Shown here: positions 35,976 through 49,100 of the stretch, in pieces
Layout of the letters: the number at the start of each line of letters is the position of its first letter
Position numbering within the stretch: position 1 is the first letter of the stretch
DNA from: Chelonoidis abingdonii
Lineage: Eukaryota > Chordata > Testudines > Testudinidae
Assembly (NCBI RefSeq): GCF_003597395.2
Contig: NC_133773.1
Coordinates: 67,555,463-67,619,462, forward strand
DNA: 64,000 nucleotides
Direction of reading: 5' to 3'
Program-made: the position numbers and the translations under genes
The notes under the pieces: generated by a model
The model's database searches: none
What the model saw: only the letters and a program-made list of their open reading frames with translations
What the model was told of the DNA's origin: nothing

Positions 35976-37960
35976 GGCCACGTCTACACTATGGGATAAT
36001 ATCGAATTAGCTAAAATCGGTTTTATAAAACTGATATTATAAATTCGATTTCACGCGGCCACACTAGGCACAGTAATTCGGCGTAGTGCGTCCATACTCC
36101 GAGCTTAACGTCGATTTCTGAAGCGTTGCATTTGTGGTAAGTCCTTCCGTAAGCTATCCCACAGTTTCCGCAGGCCTCCCCGCCCCTGGAATTGGTTGAA
36201 TCATTATTGTCGCGGGTGGTTCTGGGTAAATGTCGTCAGCATTTCCCTTCTCTACGGAAAAACATCAGGGTGACAATCCTTTTGCGCCGTTTTTCCCTGG
36301 ATTGCCCTGGCAGACGCCATAGCACGCAACCATGGATGCCCGTTTCAGCTTTTTTTTTTTCCCCAGCACCGTATGTGTACTGGTATGCCGCAGGAGAGAG
36401 AGGCGATACTCCAGCGCTTACACACGCATTCACTTTGCTTTGTAATGAATAGCAGAGATGGTTACCGGTCGTTCTGGTACCGTCTCTGCAGAGAAACTGG
36501 CAATGATGATGACGGTTATCTCTTCCCCTCTGTACTTTCCGTGCTATCATGAGTACCCCTGGCTGAAATCGCCGGGGCGCAACGCAAAAGCAAAATATTG
36601 GGATTGATTACTAGGATGATCACCCTCCTTATGGTTTCAAAAATAGAGTCATCTTGCCTTAGAATAAGGGGCAGTGTATTTATGGCCGTGTATCAGAGCA
36701 CAGCTGCTCTGTGTCCAGTATCACAGGGTGCCCCTGCAAACAACCCCACCCTATTTGACCTTGGTGCTCCCTCCTCCCCCAACCTTCCTGGTGATTACCG
36801 TGCAGTGTCCTCCCCCCCATTTTGTGTCATGAATTATAAAGAATGCGGAAAGAAACAGAGACTTGTTAGTGACATTAAAATAGGGAGGTAGCTCCTGTGG
36901 CTATGACAGTCCAGCTACAGAATCTTTTCTTTACACAGGAAAGGGAGGGGGCCGAAGCCCCCAGTTTGCTATGATGAAGTGCTTATTAAGCCCGTTCTGT
37001 CCTATTACTGGGAGTAACCAAGGAATCATTCCCTCTTGATATTGAGCCAATTATCAGGCTATGGGTTTCATAGAGACAGTTACCAAGTCCTATTGCACCG
37101 ATACCACCGGGGGAGAGAGAGCGGATAGTTGCTCTTTCACTGCTGTAGCATCGCGTTTACCAAGCAGCATTCAGTACAATAGGGTGATCACTGAAAGAAG
37201 TCAAGAAATGATTTCTTTCCCTTTCTCTTCACATGGTGGGGGGGGACTGAGAGCTTATCCCTGAACCACGCAAGACACTGTGTTTGGAACCTACCAGACA
37301 TTGGGAGCTCAGCCTAAGAATGCAAATACTTTTCAGAGACTGCTGTGGACGTGGGATAGCTGGCAGGTCCTCAAGTACCCCCTCCCTCCCTCCATGAGCA
37401 TCCATTTGAGTCCTGGCTTCCGTTACGTCTGTCCAACGCAGCACAATGTGTAGCACTGAGATTTTTTTTTCAAATGACTTGGGCATTTCGCTGTTCTGTA
37501 ACGGAGCTCTGATACAACAGATTGTCTCCCATTAAGGCAATCAGATCATATCTCCCTTACGGTCCATGCTGGAGCTCTTTTTGGATTTGAGACTGCAATT
37601 GCAACCCGTGCTGATCAGAGAGCTCCACGCTGGGCAAACAGGAAATGTAATTCAAAAGTTCGTTGGGGCTTTCCTGTTTACTGCCTGCTGCATTCCGTTC
37701 AGATTGCTGTCCAGAGCGGTCAGTGGTGCACTCTGGGTAAACGCCCGGAAGGCCCAATAACGTCGATTCCGTCCACACTAACCATAATCCGATATGTTAA
37801 TATCGAATTTAGCGCTACTCCTCTCATCGGGGTGGAGTACAGAAATCGATTTGAAGAGCCCTTTATATCGACATAAAGGGCATTGTAGTGTGGACGGGTA
37901 CAGCGTTAAATCGATTTAACGCTCTTTAAATCGATTTAAACGCGTAGTGTAGACCAGGCC
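35976..37960 (-). mobile_element. PIF/Harbinger-type element, copy 2
   Basis: 1985 bp between TTA duplications (35973-35975, 37961-37963), in inverted orientation to copies 1 and 3. Left end GGCCACGTCTACACTATGGG, right end ACGCGTAGTGTAGACCAGGC. Within its right end are the palindromes ATCGATTTAAA and CTTTATATCGACATAAAGGG. Frames at 37229-37486 and 37557-37778 (minus) hold decayed pieces of the Myb-like region also seen in copy 3. No DDE transposase. Confidence 0.93.
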
Positions 37961-38249
37961 TTAGATGTCAGGCCTTGTGCCTTCACCTATATCCTGCGGA
38001 GCCTTTACCTATCTTAAAGAGATTTTTCCTTCCTCTCCACCCCTGTCAGCCCTCTAATGAGTTACCCAATAACCAGACCAACGTATAGCATTCATAAATT
38101 ATTACAGAGAGGCTTCAAATATGAATCTACCCTCCCTACCTTTCTAACCTAAACTCTGAGTGAATCAGCTCAAACCTTGATATAAGTCTACATGCCCCAT
38201 TCAGCCATCCCTATGCTAAAAGTTCACTAGTGTGCATTAATGTAGTGTA

Positions 38250-38945
38250 CCTTGTTTATTTTAAACCAATTCTGCAATTTGTCAAGGTCATTTTGAATTC
38301 CAATTCTATCCTCCAAAGAGTTTGCAGCCCCTCCCAGCTTGGTGTCCTCACCAGATTTTATAAGTGTAATCTCCACTCCTCTATCCAAATCTTTCAAGTA
38401 AACGTCGAATAGTACCATATCCAAAACAGGTCCCTGCAGGACCCCATTGGAGACATCATCTCAATTTGACAGTGAACCACTGAGAGCTACTCTTTAAGTA
38501 TGGGCTTACAACCCAGTTATGCATTCACTTTATAACAATTTCACATACACGACATTTCACTAGCTTTCTTATGAGAATGAAATGGGGGACTGTGTCAAAA
38601 GCCTTACGACAATCAAGATTATCACATCTACTGCTTCTCCCCCCTCTCCACTAAGCCCGTAACCCCATCAAAGAAGGAAATTAGGTTGATTTGGCATAAT
38701 TTGTTCTAGACAAATCCATGCTGGCAATTCCTTATTATCTTATTATCCTTGAGGTCTTTACTAATTGATTGTTTAATCATTTGTTCCACTATTTTTCCAG
38801 CTGTTGAAATTAAGGAATTATAGACTAATCAGCCTATGTCCTCTTTGTTTCCCCTTTTAAAGATACTATGTTTGCTCTTCTCCAATCCTTTTGGACTTCA
38901 CCCATTCTCCATGAGTTCTTGAAGATGGTCACTAACCATTAACTT
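38250..38945 (-). mobile_element. CR1 LINE reverse-transcriptase fragment
   Basis: Antisense CR1 RT: the plus strand reads AAAGCCTTACGACAATCAAG and ACAAATCCATGCTGGCAATT, complements of the conserved SKAFDT and HGF regions. A minus frame at 38227-38424 holds GEDTKLGGAANSLEDRIG. Neither the 5' end nor the CR1 3' tail is present. It stops just before the hAT MITE. Confidence 0.85.
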
Positions 38946-38960
38946 TTAGTTACATTATAC

Positions 38961-39156
38961 TAGGGGTTCGCAAACTGGGGGTCAGGACCCCTCAGGGGGT
39001 TGCGAGCTGTCAACCTCCACCCAAACCCCGCTTGCCTCCAGCATTTATAATGGTGTTCAATATATTAAAAAGTGTGTTTAATTTATTAAGGGGTTACACT
39101 CAGAGACTTGCAATGTGAAAGGGGTCACCAGTAAAAAAAAAGTTTGAGAACCACTG
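38961..39156. mobile_element. hAT MITE
   Basis: 196 bp with ends TAGGGGTTCGCAAACTGGGG and AGTTTGAGAACCACTG, flanked by the identical 8-bp CATTATAC (38953-38960, 39157-39164). It shares the GTTTGAGAACCACTG end with copy A at 16185 but has a different interior (GGGTCAGGACCCCTCAGGGG). Confidence 0.93.
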
Positions 39157-39164
39157 CATTATAC

Positions 39165-42100
39165 CCTGATCCACCACAGCTGCACATCACCTATCACTTT
39201 CTGTGTGACCATGTTTGAATTGTCTGGATCATGGCTCTGGAATGGGAGAGAGACAATGGGACTGTACACCTGATACTCTTCGCTCTGATCAAGTAGGTGA
39301 AGAGTGGAAAGAAAGGGGTGTGCAGCAGTCAGAGCCATATCTCTAGCCTTGCATATGCCAACCAGTGGAGCTGAGGAGGGAGGAAAGAAAGGTTACAGAC
39401 CACTAATCAGCCATCACATCATTGTAAACTGTCAGTGGATGTTAACCATTTGAAATGAGAAATACATGGAGTTTCTATCAGATTTACTAAAACCCTGTTA
39501 CTCCCAACAATCATAAGCAAAACCACATTCAACTCTTACAGCATGTTAACCAACTGCAGTATGCAAATAAACTAGTCTGAATTCTTCCTGATACAATCAC
39601 ACCTTCCAAGTCCTATTGTTACTCTCCTGAAATCAAACTACTCGCTATTAAAAAAAAAAAAAAGAAAAAAAGCGATAGATGGTTTCTTCTCTCTCACTGT
39701 TTTTTTTCTCTTTTTTTTTTTTTCTAAAAAAATAAAAAAAAAGAAAAACATTTCTGCCCTTGGCAGGCCAGACAATCTAGCTGCAAAAAGTGGAGATAAA
39801 GCAGCCCAAACTGATCAATATTCTGAACAGCACTGCCAACTTCCAGAGCTAATTCCATGCAGCCTTGTTAGCTGGAGGCATTTTAAACTGCAAAAGTGGG
39901 GACCAAGGAAGGGAGAAGTAATAAATAAGCAGGAAGGGGGGGAGGTGACTTTTCAAGGGTCCCTTTCCATCAAAAATCTTCTAATAGTCTTCAAGTATAT
40001 AAAAAAAGGCTGTCTCAGCTCTGAAATCTTAAAGCAGATGTGCTTCACATGATGTTGTGAACACATTAGGGTTGTCATGATAGCATGTAAATGGGAAGAG
40101 CACGGAAAACCACACAAGACATGCTTGTAACCCATATGCTCTATCCAGTCCAAATTTGCTTTCCTGACAGTTATTAAGTACCTCTTACTCAGCACTGACA
40201 ATTTGTGTGTGTATTTATATGCCTATTTATTATTAATGAAAGAAGCTGTTGCTTTATCTACTGCTATGTCATATTCCAGCTAACTCTGAGTTACAGCTAT
40301 TATGCCAATATGTCATGTAAATGTGGAAATGTATCCAACTGTTAAGATCTTTAAAGACTAAAAATATGTTATATTAATCAGATATAGTTCCTCAGATTTG
40401 ATGATAAATCTGGCATGACTTTTAATTAAACTAAAGAAACGATGTTGTTTGCCTTGTATTAGCTGATGTGCATCAGTTAAATGCTTTTTTGTTATTCCGA
40501 ACTCTGTTGCATTTCAATTTATGATTGGATAGTTCAATTTTATTTGATTTACTATCCCTTTTCACTATCCCACATTGTCTCTGATTAAAAGTAACAGTTT
40601 TGATAAAAACCTGTTCCAGGAGTTACACCTGACAGAGCGCTGAAGTTGACAGAGCAGGCAGAATGTTGATACATTGTTGGCCACTCTAGCCTATGATTTT
40701 CCTGTGTTAAGAGAAACTCCCTCAAAGTAGAGTGCTGATATTTATTTTAAAACACTAAAAGTGTTTGTTTTCACTTTTTAATCATTTTGTTTTAAATGAA
40801 AGTTGCCCAGGTGTTGAAGCATCATGTACTACATCAGCCCTGCTCTGCCTTTCAAGCAGGTTGCGGGAGGTGGGTGGAGCTCTACACCACTGGTGCTGTG
40901 AAAGGTGGCTCTACAGTGATCCTGAATTGGCTAATATAGAGGGAAAGCTAAGGATTGGTCTCCCAGTTCTCCACTATCATGGATCCCGTGTCCCAATTAC
41001 CCCCAATTATGTTTTGCTACAGCAACACAGCTCCTCTCTGTTCTTTTTACAGGGAAGGAAGTTGGATTCTAACTCACCCAGAACTCTTCATACAGGGTTT
41101 GATTACATTTGTTATATTTAGGATGGGAAGAGAATGGGGAAAGGGAATTTCATCCTTTTTTTAAAAATCTAGTACCTTGTAGACCAATTTATAAATAATG
41201 TTATATATGTTCTAGCTACTGCACATGGTAAACATCATATGATCTTCAGTACAGAACAAACAAGATGTGCATCTCTTTCTACAAAAGAAAGATCTTGTTT
41301 GCTCAATATATTAGTGAAGTCAAACTATACTATTTTTGGAGAATTACTGTTATTGCACTTGACATGTATGTAGGTGTTTTTAAGCATTAGTGAAACTATT
41401 CATGCAGATACAGTATTACCACTTGAAATTAAACCCACAAAGTGATAAAGCTCATGAATCTTGCTAAATCATTTTACAAGGAGGGACAGGGTCTTCTAAT
41501 ACCCTGTTCTTTCAGACCAAAACCTCACTTCAGATATCCTAGCCTTTGTCAGGTTGCAATTGGATTACTGCATTGTGATCTACAACAGCTACATATAAAG
41601 CCTTTTTCAAAACATGAAACAATGCATAATGCAACTGATGTAATTCCTGCCAACAGCTCTCTGGTTTTAACAGTATAGGATTGGCAACAGAGAAATTTTC
41701 AATTCATATTTGGTTCAGTGTCCAGATATGTGTTGGCCTTCAGAGCATGTTGGGAGGCCTATTTTCCAGGCTCTCTCTGGGTGCAGAAGTTAAATGTTGG
41801 TGCAGATGTTAAATGGAGCAAAAGCAGAGTTTCATTTCGAGCAGACCAAGGTGTTTTATACAGATATTGGTCCACAGATATTTTTCTTAAGTGACTATAC
41901 AGCAACTGAAACTTAAACAAGTGCACTTGATTAATCAAGCTACATAATTATACAATAAAATAGAGTCCAAAAAACCAAAATTATCATGTTCCATCTAATT
42001 ATTTATAAACATTAACACCACCTGGATGAATATTGCTTGTTAAAATCTAAAACATGCTACATTAATAGGCAAATAAAGAATCTCACAGAGCCACAGTTTA

Positions 42101-42539
42101 AATTATCCTATATTCTAAAAACCGAAAACACAGCTTTAAATTTATCTATGTACAAACTGCAACTGCCAGCACCTAAGACTAAATGTATGTGACCATTACT
42201 CATTGTAAAAAGACCTCTTTTACCAGTTGCTGAGAGATTAGTTGTAGAAATATCCAGATTCCAGTACTAATGTAGTTCCTTTCCTATCCATTAGAGTACA
42301 GACAATCTAACTTCTGTACTGTTTGTTGCAGCTACAATGACTGACTTCATACTAATCCAGAATTTACAACCTTGGAGGCACTTCTTATAGGTATAACCTG
42401 TGGCATCAAGCAGAGATAAGATGCCTTTGTTAGATTATTTGCACCAAACATCTGCAACATAAACCAGTTGAAGAATACAGTCATTTCATTCTGCTGATTT
42501 GCCATTGTTTTAAACAGGTTACATTATGTTTACTTCTTC
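39165..42539. other. Unassigned intron
   Basis: No gene seen. The 39648-39760 A/T-rich block is listed separately. The frame at 40765-41121 has no family features. Confidence 0.5.
39648..39760. repeat. Poly(A)/poly(T) low-complexity block
   Basis: An A-run with few interruptions, then a T-run, then another A-run within about 110 bp. It can form a strong hairpin and is prone to slippage. Confidence 0.8.
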
Positions 42540-44005
42540 CTCTTATTCCATCAACTGGGGTTGAGTCATCATGCAAGCATCCACTGCCTTTGTCTGTTTG
42601 ATGGGGCCTTAAAATCCATTTATGATTTTCTTTGGTGCAATCCATCCTTCTTCAGCTTTCCTTGGTGTCTCTTTTCTACCACCCTCTCCTGCCATGCTAT
42701 CTTGACCAAGTGTCTTTAATTCATCCTCTGTATTCATCCAAATCAGCAAAGTCAGTGCTTACTGGATTTTGTCAGCCACATCACAGACTTTGACTTTCAT
42801 CCTAATATTTACATTTCCAATCCTGTCTCTTCATGCAACTACTCTTGTGGCACAAAGACATCTCATTTCAAATACTGTGTGTTGAACCTGTGATCTATGC
42901 TTCTGCACTATACTACAGGGTACACCATTATTCTATTATACAGTTTCTCTTTTAGTCTCAATGGCATACCCGAGTCATTCCGCACTCTTCCAACACCCTC
43001 AAATCTGGACGGTATCTCACAGAAAGCTCACCATATTCCATGTCCTGGCCACGAAGGTACTTGAACTGGTGAGTCTGGTTTATTCTCACATTAATCATTA
43101 TGTCCAGTCACACAGTGACTCCTTTTACTTGCCCATACAACCTCAGTCTTAGGCATGCTCATTTTCATCCCAAGGCTGCTCAGCCAGTCATTCTACTGAT
43201 ATATTATTTCCTCTAGATTTTCTTTTGAGGATGCCCTTATTGCTAGGTTGTCTGCATATAGCAGGTTCTCACCTTTTCCTACTGGGGTCTTCCTGCTGAC
43301 ATAGCCCATCAATATGATAAATAGCAGCATTTTAGGGATAACCTTTGGCACAGTCCAACTTTCTTCAAAGAGACGTGTTCAGATCACTGTTTTAGGTGAT
43401 CTATATAGGGCATTCACCACAGTTACTGAATCCTCAGATGCTCCATATTTCCCCAGCACTGGTATAAGCATCCTTCTATCCTCTTTATCATATGTCTTCT
43501 TCAAGTCTATAAAAGCTGGGAAGCTATCCTGCTAGTAGAATAGTCATTCTCTATCCCTTGATGAATTACAAACATGCTGTCTGAGGGTCCCCATCCTTTC
43601 CTAACCCAAACTGTTATTGTCTGAGGAGGGGTTCCACCATTCTCCTAACACTAGCTCTCAGGATCCACTCCAGTACCTTCATCTCATGGAACAAAAGTTT
43701 TATCCCTCAATACCTTCCACATTCATGGGTACTTACCTTATGTATAAGACTAGGATAAACTTGGACCAGACTTCAGGAATTCTCTTACCTTGCCATACAA
43801 CTTTAACCATTCTGCTCATCCACTTTATACCTCTGTTGCCCAAGACTTTCACCAGATCTGTCATTCCTTCATCAGGTCCCACTGCCTTACCAGTCTTCAT
43901 TTCCTGGACTGTATTTCTCTCCTCTACTTCTGTTATATCAGACTCAGGTACCGTATTAGGATCACAAGTTGGAAACGCCACCCTAAAGGAGTTTGCCTCA
44001 TTTAA
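42540..44005 (-). mobile_element. RTE-type LINE, RT part
   Basis: Minus-strand degenerate ORF of an RTE-clade retrotransposon. In order: MKTGKAVGPDE (RT domain entry, ~43895), PEVWSKFILVLY, the catalytic box as LLYADNLA (~43240-43268, third acidic position lost), then MKMSMPKTEVVW, and a C-terminal GWIAPKK-like end near 42640. Several frameshifts. The element continues at 45891 on the far side of an inserted Harbinger. Confidence 0.82.
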
Positions 44006-45890
44006 TGCCTTGTCTACACTGCCAGTTTGTGTCAAGACAATAAAAATTGCAATTTTGTATCCACACTTGCTCCCTCTGTTGACAGATCATGTCCACAATA
44101 GGGGCACAATCATGGACAGTTTGAGCAATGCACTGTGGGTACCTATCCCACAGTCCTTCTGTCGCTAGGTGTTGTGAAATGATGGTGCGGATCGCAGCAC
44201 ATCTTGGGACAGTGCTAAATATCCCACGATGCATTATTTTCTGTTGCAGCACTCCATGAGCTTTCAGCTTTCATGGCATTTTTTCAACGGCTCACCTTTG
44301 CTGTGCACCTTGGAATCTTTGTGAGAAGGATGGATCCTGCACTGCTCTCCTATGCTCTGTTAACTATCATGAAGACATTGCAGATGGCAGTGCAGTTAAT
44401 TGTGAAGTTACTAACTGAAGAAGGCTGGGAGGTGGGGTGGGGTGCTCTGCATGGGGAAGAGAGCCCTCTACAAGGGTTGCGGTGCAGCTGACTAGGGAAA
44501 AAATTATAAAACTCTCCCTTACTTTTCAACAGGCAGGGGCCATAGTAGTAGATATCTCACTGCTGAGTGTAAGCAGGGAAGTGAGGGTACATCTACTCCA
44601 CGCTTGCGGCTTCCACCCTGCTCCCTAGTCTGCTCACCTGAGTGCCGCTTTGGTCCGTACACAACTGATTACCGACTGATGCCGTAAAGTCTCCTACAGA
44701 GGGAGAAGGAACAAAGCTGCTCTGCCACGGAACATTCGGCAGAGGATTATTTTCCTGGAGATCTCTCTGGAAAATTCCCATGAGATCTCGGCGTGCATCA
44801 ATGGCGTGCATCTCAGTGTGCACCCTGTTCTGCCGTACCAACTAGCTATACAGAGAAATGTCCAACTCACAGAAATACAGCCAGCCTCCCACATTTCTAT
44901 GCCCTGAACCCACCTCCACACAACACAAGCCACAGCCACTTACCAGGTGTCTGATCTCCTGCTTCTTGTTCCTTGGAGAGCAACTGCTGAAACTGGCTAG
45001 CAACCTCTGGAGTGGAGAATAGTTCCTGGCTGCCTGCCCCACTGGGCGACTCTGCCAGGAGCTGCACATCCTCATCTAACTCCATCTTTTCATCCAAAAC
45101 GTCGTCCTCTGAGTTAGGTCTACCTTCCGCCACCTCCGTGCCCTCCGAAGTGTCCACGGGGCTCTTCATGATGGAAGTGGGGTCACCACCAAGGATAGCA
45201 TCCAGCTCTTTATAGAACCAGCAGGTCTTAGGTGCAGCACTGAAGTGACTGTTTGCCTCCCTCACCTTATGGTATACCTGCCTAAGCTCTTTTATCTTTG
45301 CTCTGCACTGCAGCATGTCCCGATCACAGCCCTTTTTGCACAAGCCTCAAGAAATGTGCCTGTAGGTATCTCAATTCCTATGGCTCAAGCACAGCTGAGG
45401 CTGCACAGCCATCTCTTCTCATATACTGATCAGCTCCAACAGCTCAGCAGTGGTCCAAGCAGAGGAGTGTTTGCTGCGATAACCTGCCATGGTCACCTGG
45501 GAAGATGCAATGAGGCCTCTACACACAGACCAAAGAGGAAATGGAATTTCAAAAATTCCTGGGGCTTCTAATGTGGAGGGGTGAATGGTTGTTTACCTGG
45601 CTGCAGGGCAGTGGAGTTCAAACTGCTGACCAGAGAAGTCAGGTTGGGCATTGCGGGATACCTCCTAGAGGTCAATTAAAGCAATGAAATGAAGTGTGGT
45701 GTCTACTGTTGCACTTTGTCAACAACAATATAGAGATAAAAGTCATAAGTCTCTCATGAGGGTGTATGTATTTTGTCACCAAGACTGGGCATTTTTCCCA
45801 ACAAAAGTCGTGTTGCAGTGCGTACGCACTCACTTTTTGGGTCAACAAATGGCAGTTTTGGTGACAAAACTTGCTAACGTAGACAAGGCC
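44006..45890 (-). mobile_element. Harbinger-type element with Myb/SANT-like frame
   Basis: 1885 bp with ends TGCCTTGTCTACACTGCC and AACGTAGACAAGGCC, flanked by TAA (44003-44005, 45891-45893). It sits inside the RTE LINE. It encodes a Myb/SANT-type protein on the minus strand, the accessory DNA-binding factor of Harbinger transposons. No DDE transposase was recognised, so it is non-autonomous. Confidence 0.87.
44897..45490 (-). pseudogene. Harbinger Myb/SANT-like protein, disrupted
   Basis: From the ATG at 45490 the frame reads MAGYRSKHSSAWTTAELLEL, a Myb/SANT first helix. It is then cut by three in-frame stops before the open 148-codon stretch from 45343. That stretch holds CDRDMLQCRAKIKELRQ (third helix region), TCWFYKELDAILGGDPTS and an acidic tail with SQELFSTPE. 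In active PIF/Harbinger systems this protein helps carry the transposase to the nucleus and to the ends. All lesions seen are point stops in the N-terminal third; the frame is otherwise intact. The domesticated relatives of this family are annotated in turtles as SCAN/zinc-finger-like or Myb/SANT-like genes, but this copy looks dead. Confidence 0.82.
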
Positions 45891-46080
45891 TAAGTTATTC
45901 TCAAAGTATTGTTTCCACTATCCAGCACTTGTTCAGGTGCTGCCAACAGTCTCTCCTAATCATCATTTGCAAATGGTTTTACAACACCATCCCTCTTTCT
46001 CTTTTCGTCTCATGTTTGCAGTGCTATAGATCTTTTTGCCAGCCAGCTGTGGGTAGTTTACAAGCTCAGTCCACATTATA
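45891..46080 (-). mobile_element. RTE-type LINE, upstream part
   Basis: Continuation of the LINE at 42540-44005, beyond the Harbinger insert. Minus-strand words IYSTANMRRKEKEG and the QHLNKCW segment fit the linker just before the RTE RT domain. Short and frameshifted; the upper limit is uncertain. Confidence 0.55.
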
Positions 46081-46107
46081 CTTACTACAATAGCTCAAGT
46101 AGAATAG

Positions 46108-46130
46108 ATTTTATTTTATTTTATTTTATT
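46108..46130. repeat. (TTTTA)n microsatellite
   Basis: About four and a half TTTTA units. Confidence 0.85.
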
Positions 46131-49100
46131 GTTACAGGTCTCTCTACATAAATTTATTTCAGACAATATGGCAAAATTAGTTTCCTTGCCTAAAATCTGA
46201 GGTTAATTAAGCCAGGAGTCATGGATTCATCGATCCAGGCTCTGCATTGTGACAGGGTGCACAAAGTTTAAATTCAAGGATTTTTTTTTTTGAGTGGGCT
46301 GGTAACCCCAGTATCCTAGAGTGTTCATGAGAAGTGAGTAGGAGGGAGCACTAATCAGGAAGCCACAGCACAGCTGTCCTGCCCCAGCCTTCTGCCTTCA
46401 TGCTTTCAACTGGCCAGCAGCCACTTCCCTGTGAGGCAGAATGGGCAAATATGCAGGTGTACTATCTGCCTTATTCCTTACACCTGCCTTCCCTGTTGAT
46501 CAAACATTCCAGGTTACACGTAGGAATAATTTCTTCATGACCTTGGTTATCTGAAGAAGGGTCCATCAAGCAGCAGCCAGCTTAGTTTATGTTATTGAAA
46601 TGGGTGTCTCAGCCACAGTATGTGACAGGCCTGATATCTGTGCCTGTTTTCCCTTTCACTTTGCATCCCACATGATACAGAAAGAAAATAACATCTATAA
46701 AAGGGGGCATAGCATGAACAAGAGGAGAAGGATGGGGCCTCAGAGGAAAATGAGAGGTCCTTAGGTCTCAGAGGGGACAAGAGCAGTGAAGACTTCCAGG
46801 GGTGTTTGTGGGGAGGGGGAAAGACAAAACTGGAAAGTCCCTCTGGGAGTGGCTAGCAGTGGGGAAAGAGGAAGGAGTCTCACTGGTCCTGTATACATTT
46901 GCAGAGATCTAAAATGCATAATATTTATATTGGTATTTACACAATATTTGCATACTTAGTTAACTTCCCCTCAACTCTGCCTCTCACTGCAGTCCCCATG
47001 GAGGAGGCATATCTCAGAGAGTTTCATCATTGCTGTGCTCAGTTCTACTTCTGTTCCCACATTTACCTGCCCCTAGGCTGGCCACCATCCAAGTCTATAA
47101 AGCCTATCTGCATTACAGCACTATGAATCTGGAATGAGAGATGGACACACAGATGAGCTCCCTACAAAAAGAGTCTTGTACTGTTCCCGGTTACATTTCT
47201 GCAATTGCAGGGGAGCACAAACAAGCACTTGGCAGACACAGCCTCCTTCCTGCTTCCTCTCCCTCCCATTCCACAAACTGTGAATGTCAAGGTAACACAC
47301 ACACAATACATATAGCTGGACCCCCCCAGCAAGGACCTGTGAACCACAGGTTGAATATCACTATGCTAGAGAGTATGAGCTACGAGTATTTATAAATCAT
47401 GTGTTGCTGTGAACAAAATGCTTTTGACTTACAAAAAGAAAAAGTCTCTTCTTGATGCCACCCTGTCACTATTTTGTTTCCAAACCTGCTAATAGAACAG
47501 CAACCATCCCTAGCAACCATGAAATAAAATACAATACCTTCAAACCCAATGCACAAAATTTAAGCTGAGTAAAACTACAGGCTAGAAATGTCCAGAAAAG
47601 ACAGACAGACGTGAAATTCAGTAAGTGTTGCAGGTAGAAAAATTATCTCAGCAAAATAAAAAAATAAAGAATCTTGCCAGTAACAATTTAGTGGAAAAAA
47701 AAGTAGTATTCTGGAGTATCTCAGTGGACAGGACCTTCTAAAAGAATAGTAAAAAAAGAAGAAAACAATTTAAGATACAAGTGTATCTACTTTTAAACTA
47801 CCTATAGGCTAAATATATTAAGTATTGTATTTGATATGTTTTGAATGATACAAGACATACACACACAGAAATACATAAATGCCACTTTGTGTACATTGTC
47901 TCATCTCTGTTAAAACATATCAAACATTTTAATGCCACGATCTCAAAAATGTTAGAATCAGGTAAAAAGGAGAACAGAAATCTCAAAAAAGATTTAGTGA
48001 AATTAAAATGTATTGCAATGAAAAGTGGGCCCAAATATTCCAAATCTGAAATCAACCTCCTAAAATTTTGAGGGGAATTCATATCTAAACCCTCTGAACT
48101 GATTTTGTTTCTAAAGCAATCAGGGAAAAGAGGAGTGTCAAACTCCAAGCAATTCTCACAAATTTTCCAGCATTTGGACCACAAAACTACTACCAAACTG
48201 CCCAAAGGATTTTAGTCCCATTTGTGGCTTCAATACTGTCAACACTTTAACCATCACATCTATAAATATGGGCACGACGCTTCACACGTTTGGCCATTTG
48301 AGTGGTGATGGCACTGAATCAGTAGCTCAGGCAGGCAACTTAGAATAAGAGTTTCCCCATAAGAATAAAAAGGTAAACAAATTAAAAATTCCATGCCATG
48401 TGGCATTTTGTATAGAAATGCATATTACAAGAGAACTGAAGGCAGGTCTGTGGTCTAACATAAGTGAAAAAGAAATACCTAGTGTTTCCAGTCTACCATT
48501 TAAATAAAACTTTATCAAAGTTACTGACATGGATTTAGTGAGGCCAACGCACAATGCAGTGCATGTGACAAAAGAGGAAAAACTTTAACTACAGTCTCTT
48601 TGATGTCCAGTTTTGGATTTGCCGTTTACTGTGTGTTACACATCAATTGCAGCATTTAATGACATCACTGCTCAATCACACAGTCCATTGTCTCATGCAT
48701 AAAAGAAGTCCAGTTCCCAAGTGAAAGAACAATTCTAGCCTTCTAAACTTGCCAGACAGCCATTAGCTCTAGCTGAGAATACATGCTGCAAAGATGCTGG
48801 CAGAAGCACAGAGTAGAGCAGTCCTAATCAATTGAAATCACCACCCACTGGGGGTTATTAAAGGTAGGTTGGCAACAGATAGCAGGGGGTTATTTATTAT
48901 TATCATCCTCCTCTTCTGCCTCAAATAGTGCAGTCAGCCAAACATTTCTCAGTTCTCCCACTGCACCAGTCAAAAGCAATTCTGAGGCACAAAGCACATG
49001 GCCCGAGACCAGGGACATCGTTAAGGGTGGCCTATATGTGGTCTCTATGCCCAAAAAGTCCTTTCAGCCAGCCAGCCAAACTGGCAGCAGGAGCACAACA

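Noticed and set aside
43617..44168. 183-codon plus-strand frame
   Set aside because: Antisense shadow of the RTE reverse transcriptase, crossing into the Harbinger end.
46230..46900. LTR start suggested by TGTGACAGGGTGC
   Set aside because: Only the first bases look LTR-like; no matching end, no polyadenylation context, no flanking duplication.
47798..48205. 135-codon minus-strand frame
   Set aside because: No motif, low complexity of hydrophobic residues, no sign of coding structure.
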